Source: Thiohalocapsa sp. ML1 (GTDB lineage: Bacteria; Pseudomonadota; Gammaproteobacteria; Chromatiales; Chromatiaceae). From it: DNA of 64,000 nucleotides. Position numbers and translations under genes: made by a program. A model generated the notes under the pieces. The model saw only the letters and a list, made by a program, of their open reading frames with translations. It searched no databases and was not told where the DNA came from. The stretch is from NCBI RefSeq assembly GCF_001469165.1, contig NZ_JABX01000026.1, positions 17,839 through 81,838 of the forward strand, read 5' to 3'. Shown piece after piece: positions 42,224 through 50,439 of the stretch (its first letter is position 1; the number at the start of each line of letters is the position of its first letter).

Positions 42224-42523
42224 TCACTCAGCGCCGCCCTTGGGCAGCACCGGCTCCACCTCGCGGTGCGGGCGGGCGATGATGTGCGCGGCCACCAGGC
42301 CGTCGCCGACGCGCTCGCAGGCGTCCGCACCGGCGCGCACCGCCGCGTTGACTGCACCGGTCTCGCCGCGCACCAGCACGGTGACGTAGCCGCCGCCGAC
42401 GAACTCGCGACCGATCAGGCGCACTTCCGCCGCCTTGGTCATCGCGTCCGCCGCCTCGATGGCCGGCACCAGGCCGCGGGTTTCGATCATGCCGAGGGCG
42501 ATGCCCATGGTCTCGTTCGCCAT
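42224..42523 (-). CDS. csoS1: Carboxysome hexameric shell protein CsoS1 (second copy)
   Basis: 99-residue BMC-H protein, same features as the copy at 41767-42069. About 260 bp of DNA (42257-42523) reads almost the same as 41803-42069, with a difference visible only near the start codon (GTTCGCC against GCTTGCC). This points to a recent duplication or gene conversion. GGAGAC precedes the ATG. Together with the other two paralogues it provides the major shell protein. Confidence 0.96.
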   Translation of the reverse strand: MANETMGIALGMIETRGLVPAIEAADAMTKAAEVRLIGREFVGGGYVTVLVRGETGAVNAAVRAGADACERVGDGLVAAHIIARPHREVEPVLPKGGAE

Positions 42524-42616
42524 TGCGTTGTCTCCGTCTGTGTCAGCTCGTTGAAAACCTGCCTAGCGGTCCCGGTGCGCGGCGCGACCGGGCGGAATTC
42601 TCGTTGTCGCAGCGAC

Positions 42617-42940
42617 TCAGCGCCGTTGGTCGCCCGGCGCGAAGGTGTCGCCGGACTGCTTGAGGAGCGGCTCCAGCTCCGCATGCGGCCGGGCGATGAT
42701 GTGCGCGGCCACCAGGCCGTCGCCGACGCGCTCGCAGGCGTCCGCACCGGCGCGCACCGCGGCATTGACGGCGCCGGTCTCGCCGCGCACCAGCACGGTG
42801 ACGTAACCGCCGCCGACCCATTCGCGGCCCACCAGGGTGACCTCGGCCGCCTTGGTCATCGCGTCCGCCGCTTCAATGGCGGGAACGAGACCGCGGGTCT
42901 CGATCAAGCCGAGTGCAATACCAAGCCGACGTTCGGCCAT
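42617..42940 (-). CDS. csoS1: Carboxysome hexameric shell protein CsoS1 (first, divergent copy)
   Basis: 107-residue BMC-H protein. Core as in the other two copies ([40 protein letters not shown]), but with substitutions TLVGREWVGGG and a longer C-terminus (HAELEPLLKQSGDTFAPGDQ). The extended tail resembles CsoS1B of Halothiobacillus, which is also longer than CsoS1A/C. It starts 28 nt downstream of csoS4B, and a 93-nt spacer without array follows. Confidence 0.95.
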   Translation of the reverse strand: MAERRLGIALGLIETRGLVPAIEAADAMTKAAEVTLVGREWVGGGYVTVLVRGETGAVNAAVRAGADACERVGDGLVAAHIIARPHAELEPLLKQSGDTFAPGDQRR

Positions 42941-42968
42941 GTGTCGATCCTCGTTGTGAGCGCGGGCG

Positions 42969-43307
42969 TCATGCGGCCTGTGCGCGGTCTGTGGTCTGCG
43001 GTGCCGCCGTCTCGGTGGCGCCGCTGTCGGTTGCCTGTGCCGGGGCGGGTTTCGCGACCTCCTCCGGCTCCCAGTCGTCGATAATCCCGCCGATGGTGAG
43101 ATCGGTCAGGATGTCCGGGTCGCCCATCGCGAAGCGCCCGGCGGAGCCGCTCACGGTGAACACCCAGTTGCCGGGGCGCGTCCCCACGGGGTCCGTCGCC
43201 ACCAGCAGCTTGCCCTTGCGGTCTTGCAGAATCCGCAGGCTGCTATGGTCGAGGCCCGCCACCCGATGCGTGCACACCAGCGTGCCAACGACCTGGTTGA
43301 TCTCCAT
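42969..43307 (-). CDS. csoS4B: Carboxysome vertex protein CsoS4B with C-terminal extension
   Basis: 112-residue BMC-P pentamer protein capping shell vertices. Residues 1-80 match CsoS4/CcmL: MEINQVVGTLVCTHRVAGLD, LRILQDRKGKLLVATDPVGT, PGNWVFTVSGSAGRFAMGD and LTDLTIGGIIDDWEPEE. CsoS4B proteins are usually about 80 residues; this one adds about 30 of Ala/Pro/Thr-rich sequence (KPAPAQATDSGATETAAPQT). Whether the tail faces in or out is unknown. 14 nt after csoS4A. Confidence 0.94.
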   Translation of the reverse strand: MEINQVVGTLVCTHRVAGLDHSSLRILQDRKGKLLVATDPVGTRPGNWVFTVSGSAGRFAMGDPDILTDLTIGGIIDDWEPEEVAKPAPAQATDSGATETAAPQTTDRAQAA

Positions 43308-43321
43308 GCCGCGCGCCTCGT

Positions 43322-43573
43322 TCAGACCCGATCCGGGTCCCAGTTGTCGATGATCCCGACGATGGTCAGATCGCTCGGGTAGGACTTGCTGCCGGCGGCC
43401 TCGCGGGCGGCGGAACTACCGACGCAGATCACCCAGTCGTCCGGCTTGCAGCCGATGGCGTCCACCGCCACGGCCTGCGCGCTGCCGTCCTGCACGACTT
43501 GCAGGTGCTTGTGCTCGAACTCCGGAATCCGGTACGTGCTCACCAGGGGCCTCACGACGCGACAGATCTTCAT
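43322..43573 (-). CDS. csoS4A: Carboxysome vertex protein CsoS4A
   Basis: 83-residue BMC-P protein of normal length: MKICRVVRPLVSTYRIPEFE, KHLQVVQDGSAQAVAVDAIG, PDDWVICVGSSAAREAAGSK and the conserved end SDLTIVGIIDNWDPD. Forms pentamers at the icosahedral vertices. 15 nt downstream of csoSCA, 14 nt upstream of csoS4B. Confidence 0.95.
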   Translation of the reverse strand: MKICRVVRPLVSTYRIPEFEHKHLQVVQDGSAQAVAVDAIGCKPDDWVICVGSSAAREAAGSKSYPSDLTIVGIIDNWDPDRV

Positions 43574-43588
43574 GGCCGTTGCAAACCC

Positions 43589-45325
43589 TCAGTGCGCCGC
43601 GGCGGCGGCCGGGGCCAGCGACGAGCCGACCACCTCGATGGGCGCCTGCGCATCGCAGTCGCGCACGGCCCGCAGGCAGTGCAGCAGCCCGTCGTCGCAG
43701 AGCCTCGGATAGCGTGCCTTCAGCGCTGCCGCGACGCGCTCGCAATGCCCCACCGCCCGCTCCCGCGACCCCGGCACCTTGCCGTGGTAGTCGAAGCGCA
43801 CGACGATAGGCACGGGCAACTGCCGCGATACGTTGAGCCCCGTAAAGATCTTGATGCCGACATCCAGGTCCGCGGCGCCCTCCTCCACCGTGCTCAGGTA
43901 CGCGAAGTACGTGAGATTGCGCAGTTGGATCTCCTCGAAGCCGATGCCGGCGCCAATGAAGCGCTCCGCGTGGCCGATGTCGGCATAGCCGCCGGCGTGG
44001 TAGCTCCGCACGTAGTCGATCTGCGAGAGGTTCTGCTCGATCAGCCAAGCGATGAGCCGGGTCATGCCGTCCCAGGCCGAATCGCCCGGGGGCTGCGCCA
44101 AGCGCGCGGCCTTGCCCGGCGCATGCGCGCGCACCAGCTCCAGGATGCGTCGGCGCGCCTCGTCGGCGGTCAGACCTTGGGTGATCTCGTGGACCTTGCG
44201 GGCGTCGAGCCACTGCTCGAGGTCGCACCAGCCGTCGGCATCGGGCACATGCACGCGGATGGCATCGGTGTCCGTGTCCATGCCGATCAGCAGCAGGTCC
44301 ACGGAGGCACCGCAGCAGAAGCCGTTCTCGACCGCCTGGCGGAAGGCCCGCAGGCGCTCCCAGCCCTCGCGGGCGGCGGCGGCGTCGTCCGAGCCGTGCT
44401 TGGCGCAGCCCTGGTGTGCCGGGTCGACGCTGCTGAAGTGATACAGCACCACCTTGAGATAGCGCGTCGGTGCGTCGGCGGTGTTCGGCACGCCTTCGCG
44501 GAAGCGCAGAAACTCGGTCTCGACCCACTTCTCAACGGTGTTCTCGATGTCGAACAGCGAGCCCGCGTAGGACTTGCGCCGCACCGCACCATAGGGCAGC
44601 CGCAGCACGTAGCTGATGGCGTGCGCCAGCCGGCCGTCGGCGCAGGGCGTGATGTCCATCAGATGGAAACCGCAGTCCTGCAGCAGGGCCTGGAAGGCCG
44701 CACCGTCCCGGCCCCGGAGCGGGTCGGCGGTGTAGAACTCGTCGCTGAAGCGCCGGTAGGTCTCGAAGACGCAGGCGGCAAACAGCCGGCGCATGTCGAG
44801 CCCGGTCACCCAGGTCGCCTCCAGGATGTGCGCCGGCAGCTCGAAACCGAGCTCGGCGCGGGCGATGCCCTGGGCACGCTCGATGAAATCGGGCTCGCAG
44901 CGCTCCGTGGCGATGCGTTGCAGCACCGGCACGATGGCATCGAAGGCGCCCTTCACGGCCGCCTCGTAGGCATACAGGCGCTCGTTGGCCGCCGCGTCGG
45001 TGAGCGGGTGCAGGCGCCCGCGCGCCATGCCCGGAGCAGGCGCCGGGCTCGGCGCAGCAGCGGCCGGCCGGCTCGGCGCCGCCGGTCGGCGCACCACCGG
45101 GGTTGCGCTGCGCGCCCGGCTGCGCATGCGCTCGGCGGCCGCGTCGGCCGCGGTGCGCTCTGCGCGCGTTGCCTCGCCGGCCAGCGCGCGCTGGCCCGTG
45201 CCGCGCGGGCGCGCGTCGGCACCGGCGAGCGGGGCTGGCGCGAGCGGCAGACGGCTCGGCGCGGGCGCGGCGACCGGGGTCGCTAGACCTCGGCTGCGCG
45301 GCGATGGCTTAGGACGGCCTGGCAT
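43589..45325 (-). CDS. csoSCA: Carboxysomal epsilon-class carbonic anhydrase CsoSCA
   Basis: 578-residue shell-associated carbonic anhydrase (CsoS3) converting bicarbonate to CO2 for RuBisCO. N-terminal 100 residues are basic, Ala/Pro/Arg-rich and disordered, comparable to the RuBisCO-binding N-terminus known in Halothiobacillus. Zinc ligands appear as C228 (DITPCADGRLAH), H296 and C307 (HFSSVDPAHQGCAKHG); the Cys-Ala-Asp-Gly-Arg spacing also supplies the Asp230/Arg232 catalytic dyad, and the 68 and 11 residue spacings match the family. The C-terminal pseudo-symmetric half follows (YHAGGYADIGHAERFIGAG). Gap of 31 nt from csoS2. Confidence 0.95.
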   Translation of the reverse strand: MPGRPKPSPRSRGLATPVAAPAPSRLPLAPAPLAGADARPRGTGQRALAGEATRAERTAADAAAERMRSRARSATPVVRRPAAPSRPAAAAPSPAPAPGMARGRLHPLTDAAANERLYAYEAAVKGAFDAIVPVLQRIATERCEPDFIERAQGIARAELGFELPAHILEATWVTGLDMRRLFAACVFETYRRFSDEFYTADPLRGRDGAAFQALLQDCGFHLMDITPCADGRLAHAISYVLRLPYGAVRRKSYAGSLFDIENTVEKWVETEFLRFREGVPNTADAPTRYLKVVLYHFSSVDPAHQGCAKHGSDDAAAAREGWERLRAFRQAVENGFCCGASVDLLLIGMDTDTDAIRVHVPDADGWCDLEQWLDARKVHEITQGLTADEARRRILELVRAHAPGKAARLAQPPGDSAWDGMTRLIAWLIEQNLSQIDYVRSYHAGGYADIGHAERFIGAGIGFEEIQLRNLTYFAYLSTVEEGAADLDVGIKIFTGLNVSRQLPVPIVVRFDYHGKVPGSRERAVGHCERVAAALKARYPRLCDDGLLHCLRAVRDCDAQAPIEVVGSSLAPAAAAAH

Positions 45326-45356
45326 GGCTTTGCTCGCTTGCGCTCAGTGCGACCGA

Positions 45357-47813
45357 TCAGCCCCGGGCGCCGCCGGAGTAGGTGATCAGCGCACCGCGGT
45401 CCGTGCTGCCGGCGGCGCCGGTGACCCGGCTCGTGGGCACGGTCCCGCCTTCATTGCGCTTGCGCTCCACCGGCGGCATGGCGGCCATTGCACCCGGGCG
45501 GGTCGGATTGCGCCGACGCGCGGACACGCCCTCGGTGCCGGTGACCCGATCGCCGCGCTCCCAGTCGTCGCCGGTGATCTTCTTGCCCGCGCTCTGACCC
45601 TCACCCGTGACGCGGTTGCGCTCCGGCGCCTCTGCCTCGGGCGCCTCCGCCCCGGCATCGGCGGCGGGCGGCTGCATGGCCATCAGGTTCGGCCGCAGCC
45701 GGTTGACGTCGAAGCGGGCCTGCTCGGTGCCGGTAATCTTGCCGGTGCCCATGCCGAAGGGGCCGGTGATGTGGTGGCTGGATTCATACGCGGTGCCGGT
45801 GACGCTGCTGCGCTGCTCCCGACTCGCGAGGGCCGCCTGCGCCGGCGAGCTGACACTGAAGCCCTGCGGGGAGGCGCCCGGGGCGTCGCCGCCGCCGATG
45901 GGGCGCGGGAAGTCCGGCTGACCCGGCTGGGCGCCGTTGCCGCCGCAGACCTCGGCGAACTGATCCGCACCGACGTACGGCGTGCCGGTGAGCGGCTCGC
46001 AGGCGCCCTTACCGGCGCCGGTCATACCGCCGCCGAAGCTACGCCCGCCCGCCTGCGCCGAGCTGAGCCCCGGCTGCAGGCCGGTCATGACCGGACCGGG
46101 AGTCATGGCCATGGGGCGGATGCGGCGCTGGATCTCCTGCTGCTGGCGCGGCTCGCAGTAGTCGGCGGCCTGGTCCAGCCCCGCGTAGGGCGTACCGGTG
46201 ATGGCCTTGCAGGTGCCGGGCTCGTCGCCGGTGACCTTGCCCGAGCGCCCGGTTTGGGTGCCGGAGACGACCCGTCCCTTGTAGGTGTGCATGACGCCGA
46301 CCTTCGGCGGCTCGGGCTTCGCCTCGACCTTGCAGGCCTGGTACTGGGCGGCGTCGATGTACTCATCGCCCGTGACCAAGCGGCAACTGCCGGGCTCATC
46401 GCCGGTGACCTTCTCGGAGCGCCCGACGCGGGTGCCGGTGACCGAGCCGCCGGACAGGGTCTGGGACAGGCCGACCTTCGGCGGGACGATCTCGGTGCCG
46501 ATGTCCGATGGCGACGTGTACTGCGTGCCCGTGGGCCGGATCTGGGCGCCGAGCTCGTCGCCGGTGACCTTGCCCGAACGGCCGACCATATTGCCGGACA
46601 CCGGCTTGCCGCCGAGGGTCTCGGCCAGGCCGATCTTGCGCGGACTCGGCTCCGGACGGACGCTGCAGAAGGCCTCGTACTGGTTCGGCGACAGGTACTC
46701 GGTGCCGGTGATGTTCTTGCAGGTGCCGGGCTCGTCGCCGGTGACCTTGCTGGAACGGCCGACCTCGTTGCCGGTGACCCGCTGGCCATGGCCGGTGGGG
46801 CTGACGCGCACCTTGGGGGCGCCGACCGCGGGGTCGGTCTGGCAGAACTCGCGGAAGATGTCCGCGCCCATGTATTCGGTGCCGGTGATGGTGCGGCAGG
46901 TGCTCGGCTCGTCGCCGGTGGTCTTGACGCTGCGCCCGACCTTAGTGCCGGTGACGCGCTGGCCCATGGCCGTCTCGGTGACCGCGACCTTCCACGGCTG
47001 ATCCGCGGCGCCCTGGAGCTCGCGCGGCTTGGCCGGTCGCACGCGGCCGGCGGGCGCCGAGCGGCGCTCCCCGGCACCACCATTGGTGGCACGCGCGGCG
47101 CGAACCTTTTGCGCCAACTCGCGACCCGTGAGCTTGGGGTTGGCCTGGCGCGCCAGGCTGGCGGTGGACTGCGCCCCGCTCGCGGCACTCTTGCCGCGGC
47201 TGGACAGCGCCGCGCGGCGCGCCAGCGACTGCATGCGCCCGGCGGGCTTGACCGCCAAAACCGCGTCCACGCGCTTATTGCGAGGGCCGTTCTTGCCGCC
47301 GTTCTTGCCGTGCCCGTTGCCCAGGCTGCTCTGCGGCTTGGGCGCACCGGGCTGGTGGGCGAAGCTGCTCAGGTCCGCGGTCGGCTTGCCGGCGTCCTTG
47401 CGCTCGCCATTGCAGCCGCAGCCGCAGCCGCCTGGCTTGGCCGGCGCCGACGCGGATGCCGCCGGCGGGGTGCGGACGCGATCGGCGCTGCGCTGCGCAC
47501 GGCGGCCGTCCTGCGCAAGTGCGGCGCGCCGCTGGCGGGCCAGGGCGCGGCTCGACTGGCTGGGCGAGGGCGCGGCGCGGCTCCCGCGCGGCGCGTTCGC
47601 CGTCAGCGGTGCGGCCATCGGGCGCGGCCGCGCTGCCGGGGCGGGCGCTGCTGCCGGCGCCGCCGCGGTGGCCGGGGCGGCAGCACGGGCGTTGTACCGA
47701 GTGCGCTCGGGCGTGCTGGAACGGACCCCTTGCTTGCCCCGGGTCGACATGGCCTTGCGCCGGGCCAGGGCGGCTTCTCGACCACTCGATTTCAGGTTCG
47801 CTTTGCTTGCCAT
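45357..47813 (-). CDS. csoS2: Carboxysome scaffold protein CsoS2
   Basis: 818-residue disordered scaffold linking RuBisCO to shell (ATG 47813, MASKANLKSSGREAALARRK). N-terminal region has about four RuBisCO-binding basic helices (GREAALARRKAMSTRGK, SRALARQRRAALAQ, QSLARRAALSSRGK, GRELAQKVRAARA). The middle region has five clear and one degenerate M-repeats of the type VGRSGKVTGDEPGTC...ITGTEY. The C-terminal region has SSVTGTAYESSHHITGPFG and a final basic VTGTEGVSARRRNPTR block. The third M-repeat lacks both Cys. Some homologues use a programmed frameshift to make a short form; I saw no obvious slippery heptamer. A longer upstream frame is rejected. Confidence 0.95.
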   Translation of the reverse strand: MASKANLKSSGREAALARRKAMSTRGKQGVRSSTPERTRYNARAAAPATAAAPAAAPAPAARPRPMAAPLTANAPRGSRAAPSPSQSSRALARQRRAALAQDGRRAQRSADRVRTPPAASASAPAKPGGCGCGCNGERKDAGKPTADLSSFAHQPGAPKPQSSLGNGHGKNGGKNGPRNKRVDAVLAVKPAGRMQSLARRAALSSRGKSAASGAQSTASLARQANPKLTGRELAQKVRAARATNGGAGERRSAPAGRVRPAKPRELQGAADQPWKVAVTETAMGQRVTGTKVGRSVKTTGDEPSTCRTITGTEYMGADIFREFCQTDPAVGAPKVRVSPTGHGQRVTGNEVGRSSKVTGDEPGTCKNITGTEYLSPNQYEAFCSVRPEPSPRKIGLAETLGGKPVSGNMVGRSGKVTGDELGAQIRPTGTQYTSPSDIGTEIVPPKVGLSQTLSGGSVTGTRVGRSEKVTGDEPGSCRLVTGDEYIDAAQYQACKVEAKPEPPKVGVMHTYKGRVVSGTQTGRSGKVTGDEPGTCKAITGTPYAGLDQAADYCEPRQQQEIQRRIRPMAMTPGPVMTGLQPGLSSAQAGGRSFGGGMTGAGKGACEPLTGTPYVGADQFAEVCGGNGAQPGQPDFPRPIGGGDAPGASPQGFSVSSPAQAALASREQRSSVTGTAYESSHHITGPFGMGTGKITGTEQARFDVNRLRPNLMAMQPPAADAGAEAPEAEAPERNRVTGEGQSAGKKITGDDWERGDRVTGTEGVSARRRNPTRPGAMAAMPPVERKRNEGGTVPTSRVTGAAGSTDRGALITYSGGARG

Positions 47814-48070
47814 GTCACTCGTCCGGGGGCTGGTTGTCTGGGGCTGCGATGAGCTCGTTTGCGATGCGGCAGGCGTACCGCGCCCGGATGCGGCCGGCCG
47901 GCCCAGCTCCGGGTAGTGGAGCCGATCGCTCGGCGCACCGGCGGCGCCCGCCAAATGCATGAAGACCGCGAAGGCGCCGGTGGGCATCGTTGAACAGGCT
48001 CGGCGGCGCGGCGCATCCGCGGGAGCGCGCGAACGCGCCGCGTCGCACCGCGGCGCCCGCGCTCAGGGCA
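47814..48070. other. cbbS-csoS2 spacer
   Basis: 257 nt without a gene or heptamer array. It is GC-rich with scattered short palindromes. The csoS2 leader carries only a weak GACGAG ribosome binding site. Confidence 0.5.
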
Positions 48071-48412
48071 TCAGGCCCGGCCTTGGAACACCACGAAGCA
48101 GGAGCCCTGGCTCTGGGTGTAGTTGTCGTAGCCGGTGATGCGCACGTGGTGATCGGGGTACGAGCGATGGCAGCCCTCCAGCTCCCCGACCACGTTGCCG
48201 AGATCGGTCTCGCCGAAGAACGGCAGCTTCCACATGGTCCAGTAGTCGCTCATGGCGTCGGCGGGGTGGACGTGCTCAATGGCCGGCGTCCAGCCCTGGG
48301 CGATGATGTAGGCGATCTGGTCGTAGATCTCCTGCTGCGACATCGGCGGCAGGAAGCCGAAGGTCTCCAGCGTACGCTTGGTCTGGTAGTCGCCCGTGGT
48401 GCTCTGAGGCAT
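48071..48412 (-). CDS. cbbS: RuBisCO small subunit CbbS (form IA)
   Basis: 113-residue small subunit. Family blocks: LETFGFLPPMSQQEIYDQIAY, GWTPAIEHVHP, YWTMWKLPFFGETDLGNVV and the C-terminal HVRITGYDNYTQSQGSCFVVF. The short betaA-betaB loop without the plant insertion fits bacterial form IA. It stands 155 nt after cbbL, a gap containing two hairpins that could set the large to small subunit ratio. Confidence 0.97.
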   Translation of the reverse strand: MPQSTTGDYQTKRTLETFGFLPPMSQQEIYDQIAYIIAQGWTPAIEHVHPADAMSDYWTMWKLPFFGETDLGNVVGELEGCHRSYPDHHVRITGYDNYTQSQGSCFVVFQGRA

Positions 48413-48489
48413 GGTTCTTGCTCCTGATTGGAATTCGGGTTCGGGTGTGTTCGGAATTCGCCGATTCGGTGTGCCGCGGCGTTCGGCGC

Positions 48490-48567
48490 TTGCCTAGGGC
48501 CAAGCGCCAAAGACCGGAGGCGTCGCTCGGCCGAGGCTGTCCTCGGCCCTAGGCCCTCGGCCCTCTC
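48490..48567. repeat. cbbL-cbbS intercistronic hairpins and GGGCCTA-type array
   Basis: GGCGCTTG-CCTAGGG-CCAAGCGCC style stem (about 48485-48510) followed by GCCGAGG-CTGT-CCTCGGC and a CTAGGCCCTCGGCCC tail that abuts the cbbL stop at 48568. In the minus-strand mRNA these are GC-rich stem-loops directly after cbbL. Confidence 0.8.
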
Positions 48568-49983
48568 TTACCGCACATCCAGCTTGTCGACGGTGTCGAA
48601 CTCGAACTTGATCTCTTTCCAGGTCTCCATGGCGATGGCCAGCTCCGGGCTGTGCCGCGCGGCCTCGGTCATGATGTCGCGGGCCTCCTTCTCCAGCTCG
48701 CGACCCTCGTTGCGGGCCTTGACGCAGGCCTCGACCGCCACGCGGTTGGCGCAGGCGCCGGCCGCGTTGCCCCAGGGATGACCCTGGGTGCCGCCGCCGA
48801 ACTGCAGCATGGAGTCGTCACCGAAGATCGTGACCAGCGCCGGCATGTGCCAGACGTGGATACCGCCGGAGGCGACGGCGAAGACGCCCGGCAGGGAGCC
48901 CCAGTCCTGGTCGAAGAAGACGCCGCGGGAGCGATCTTCCGGCACGAAGGACTCGCGGAGCTGATCGACGAAGCCGAGCGTGGAGGCGCGGTCGCCTTCG
49001 AGCTTGCCGACGACGGTGCCGGTGTGCAGATGGTCACCGCCGGACAGGCGCAGGCACTTGGCCAGCACGCGGAAGTGGATACCGTGCTTGGGATGACGGT
49101 CGATAACCGCGTGCATGGCACGGTGGATGTGCAGCAGCATGCCGTTCTCGCGGCACCAGTTGGCCAGGCCGGTATTGGCCGTGAAGCCGCCGGTGAGGAA
49201 GTCGTGCATGATGATCGGCGAGCCCACTTCCTTGGCGAACGCGGCGCGCTTGTACATCTCCTCGGGCGTGGCGGCGGTGACGTTCAGGTAGTGGCCCTTG
49301 CGCTCGCCGGTCTCGGCTTGCGCCTTCTGGAGGGCCTCGCCGACGAACTCGAAGCGGTCGCGCCAGCGCATGAAGGGCTGGGAGTTGACGTTCTCGTCGT
49401 CCTTGGTCATGTCGAGGCCGCCGCGCAGGCACTCATACACGGCACGGCCGTAGTTCTTGGCGGACAGGCCGAGCTTCGGCTTGATGGTGGCGCCGAGCAG
49501 CGGACGGCCGTACTTGTTCAGGCGGTCGCGCTCGAGCTGGATGCCGGCCGGCGGGCCGCCGCAGGTCTTGATGTAGGCGATCGGGAAGCGGATGTCTTCC
49601 AGGCGCAGGTGGCGCAGGGCCTTGAAGCCGAACACGTTGCCGACGAGAGATGTCAGCACGTTGACGACGGAGCCTTCCTCGAACAGGTCGATGGGGTAGG
49701 CGACGAAGGCGTAGAAGGACTCGTTGTCGCCCGGCACGTCCTCAATGCGGTAGGCCCGGCCCTTGTAGAACTCCAGGTCGGTCAGGAGCTCGGACCACAC
49801 CGTGGACCAAGTGCCGGTGGACGACTCGGCGGCGACGGCGGCGGCGACCTCTTCGCGCGGGACACCCGGCTGGCCGGTGACCTTGAAGCAGGCCAGCAGG
49901 TCGGTGTCGAGCGGGACATAGTCCGGCGTCCAGTACATGTCCCGGTATTCTTTTACACCGGCGTCGTAGGTCTTCACGCTCAT
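48568..49983 (-). CDS. cbbL: RuBisCO large subunit CbbL (form IA)
   Basis: 471-residue catalytic subunit. Catalytic features: K168/K170 in [17 protein letters not shown], carbamylation loop [10 protein letters not shown] with K194, D196 and E197, [12 protein letters not shown], the flexible loop 6 [13 protein letters not shown] and [20 protein letters not shown]. Met192 replaces the common Phe of GGLDFTKDDE. Sequence is proteobacterial form IA and the gene heads a carboxysome operon, so it is the carboxysomal enzyme. Start ATG 49983 follows GGGAG at six bases. It fixes CO2 in the Calvin-Benson-Bassham cycle inside the carboxysome. Confidence 0.98.
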   Translation of the reverse strand: MSVKTYDAGVKEYRDMYWTPDYVPLDTDLLACFKVTGQPGVPREEVAAAVAAESSTGTWSTVWSELLTDLEFYKGRAYRIEDVPGDNESFYAFVAYPIDLFEEGSVVNVLTSLVGNVFGFKALRHLRLEDIRFPIAYIKTCGGPPAGIQLERDRLNKYGRPLLGATIKPKLGLSAKNYGRAVYECLRGGLDMTKDDENVNSQPFMRWRDRFEFVGEALQKAQAETGERKGHYLNVTAATPEEMYKRAAFAKEVGSPIIMHDFLTGGFTANTGLANWCRENGMLLHIHRAMHAVIDRHPKHGIHFRVLAKCLRLSGGDHLHTGTVVGKLEGDRASTLGFVDQLRESFVPEDRSRGVFFDQDWGSLPGVFAVASGGIHVWHMPALVTIFGDDSMLQFGGGTQGHPWGNAAGACANRVAVEACVKARNEGRELEKEARDIMTEAARHSPELAIAMETWKEIKFEFDTVDKLDVR

Positions 49984-50439
49984 GCTCAGCTCCCGTGGTT
50001 TGTTCTGCGGCGTCTGCTTCGCCTGGCGAAGCTGTGGAAATTCCGCCGCGAACAATACCCCCGAGGGTCGTTAGAGCGAAATCGATTGTTTCAATCCGAG
50101 CCATGCAGGTTTATCTATACATGGTCTATGCAATGATCCGCGACAGCCGATCGGGATTCTGCCAACCGCTGTCGGGGGCCGGCCCAGGCGACCGACGATG
50201 CGCGCGCCCGGACCCTCCGGCCTGCACGCACCGATTCGAGCCGCCTACGCTCTCCCGCCTCCGGCGCCGCGGCGCTCCGGGCGCCGCACGATCCTGCTGC
50301 CCCGTATCGGCCGCCCCGGTGGCCCGGCATGGGGCTTCGAGGCGGCAGCTTGTTCGGCCTAGACGCCCGACCCGCGCCCGGGCCGTCTTCGGACCGGAGC
50401 GCCTATACTCCAAGCTCAGCCACCGACAGTGCCGAACCG
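49984..50439. promoter_or_regulatory. cbb/cso operon promoter region
   Basis: 456 nt between cbbL and the divergent Uma2 gene. GGGAG ribosome site at 49990-49994. A 5' leader hairpin GCTTCGCC/GGCGAAGC lies at 50016-50032. An AT-rich block at about 50100-50140 should carry the promoter; at 50116-50128 (minus strand TAGACCATGTATA) there is a T-N11-A dyad of the kind bound by LysR regulators such as CbbR. No certain -35/-10 pair. The right part near 50250-50440 shows no gene. Confidence 0.5.

Noticed and set aside
46100..46500. Programmed frameshift site in csoS2
   Set aside because: Known in some homologues, but no clear slippery heptamer was found by eye here; absence is not proof, so no feature is claimed.
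44985..47852. 955-residue plus-strand open frame
   Set aside because: Antisense to csoS2 and csoSCA; long only because GC-rich repeated codons exclude stops. Composition is Ala/Gly/Arg noise.
47814..47987. N-terminal extension of CsoS2 beginning further upstream
   Set aside because: CsoS2 proteins begin near MASKANLKSSGREAALARRK; the extension has no similarity and would be atypical.
50230..50240. GATTCGAGCC considered as a tRNA T-arm
   Set aside because: No acceptor, D or anticodon stems around it; no tRNA gene found anywhere in the window.
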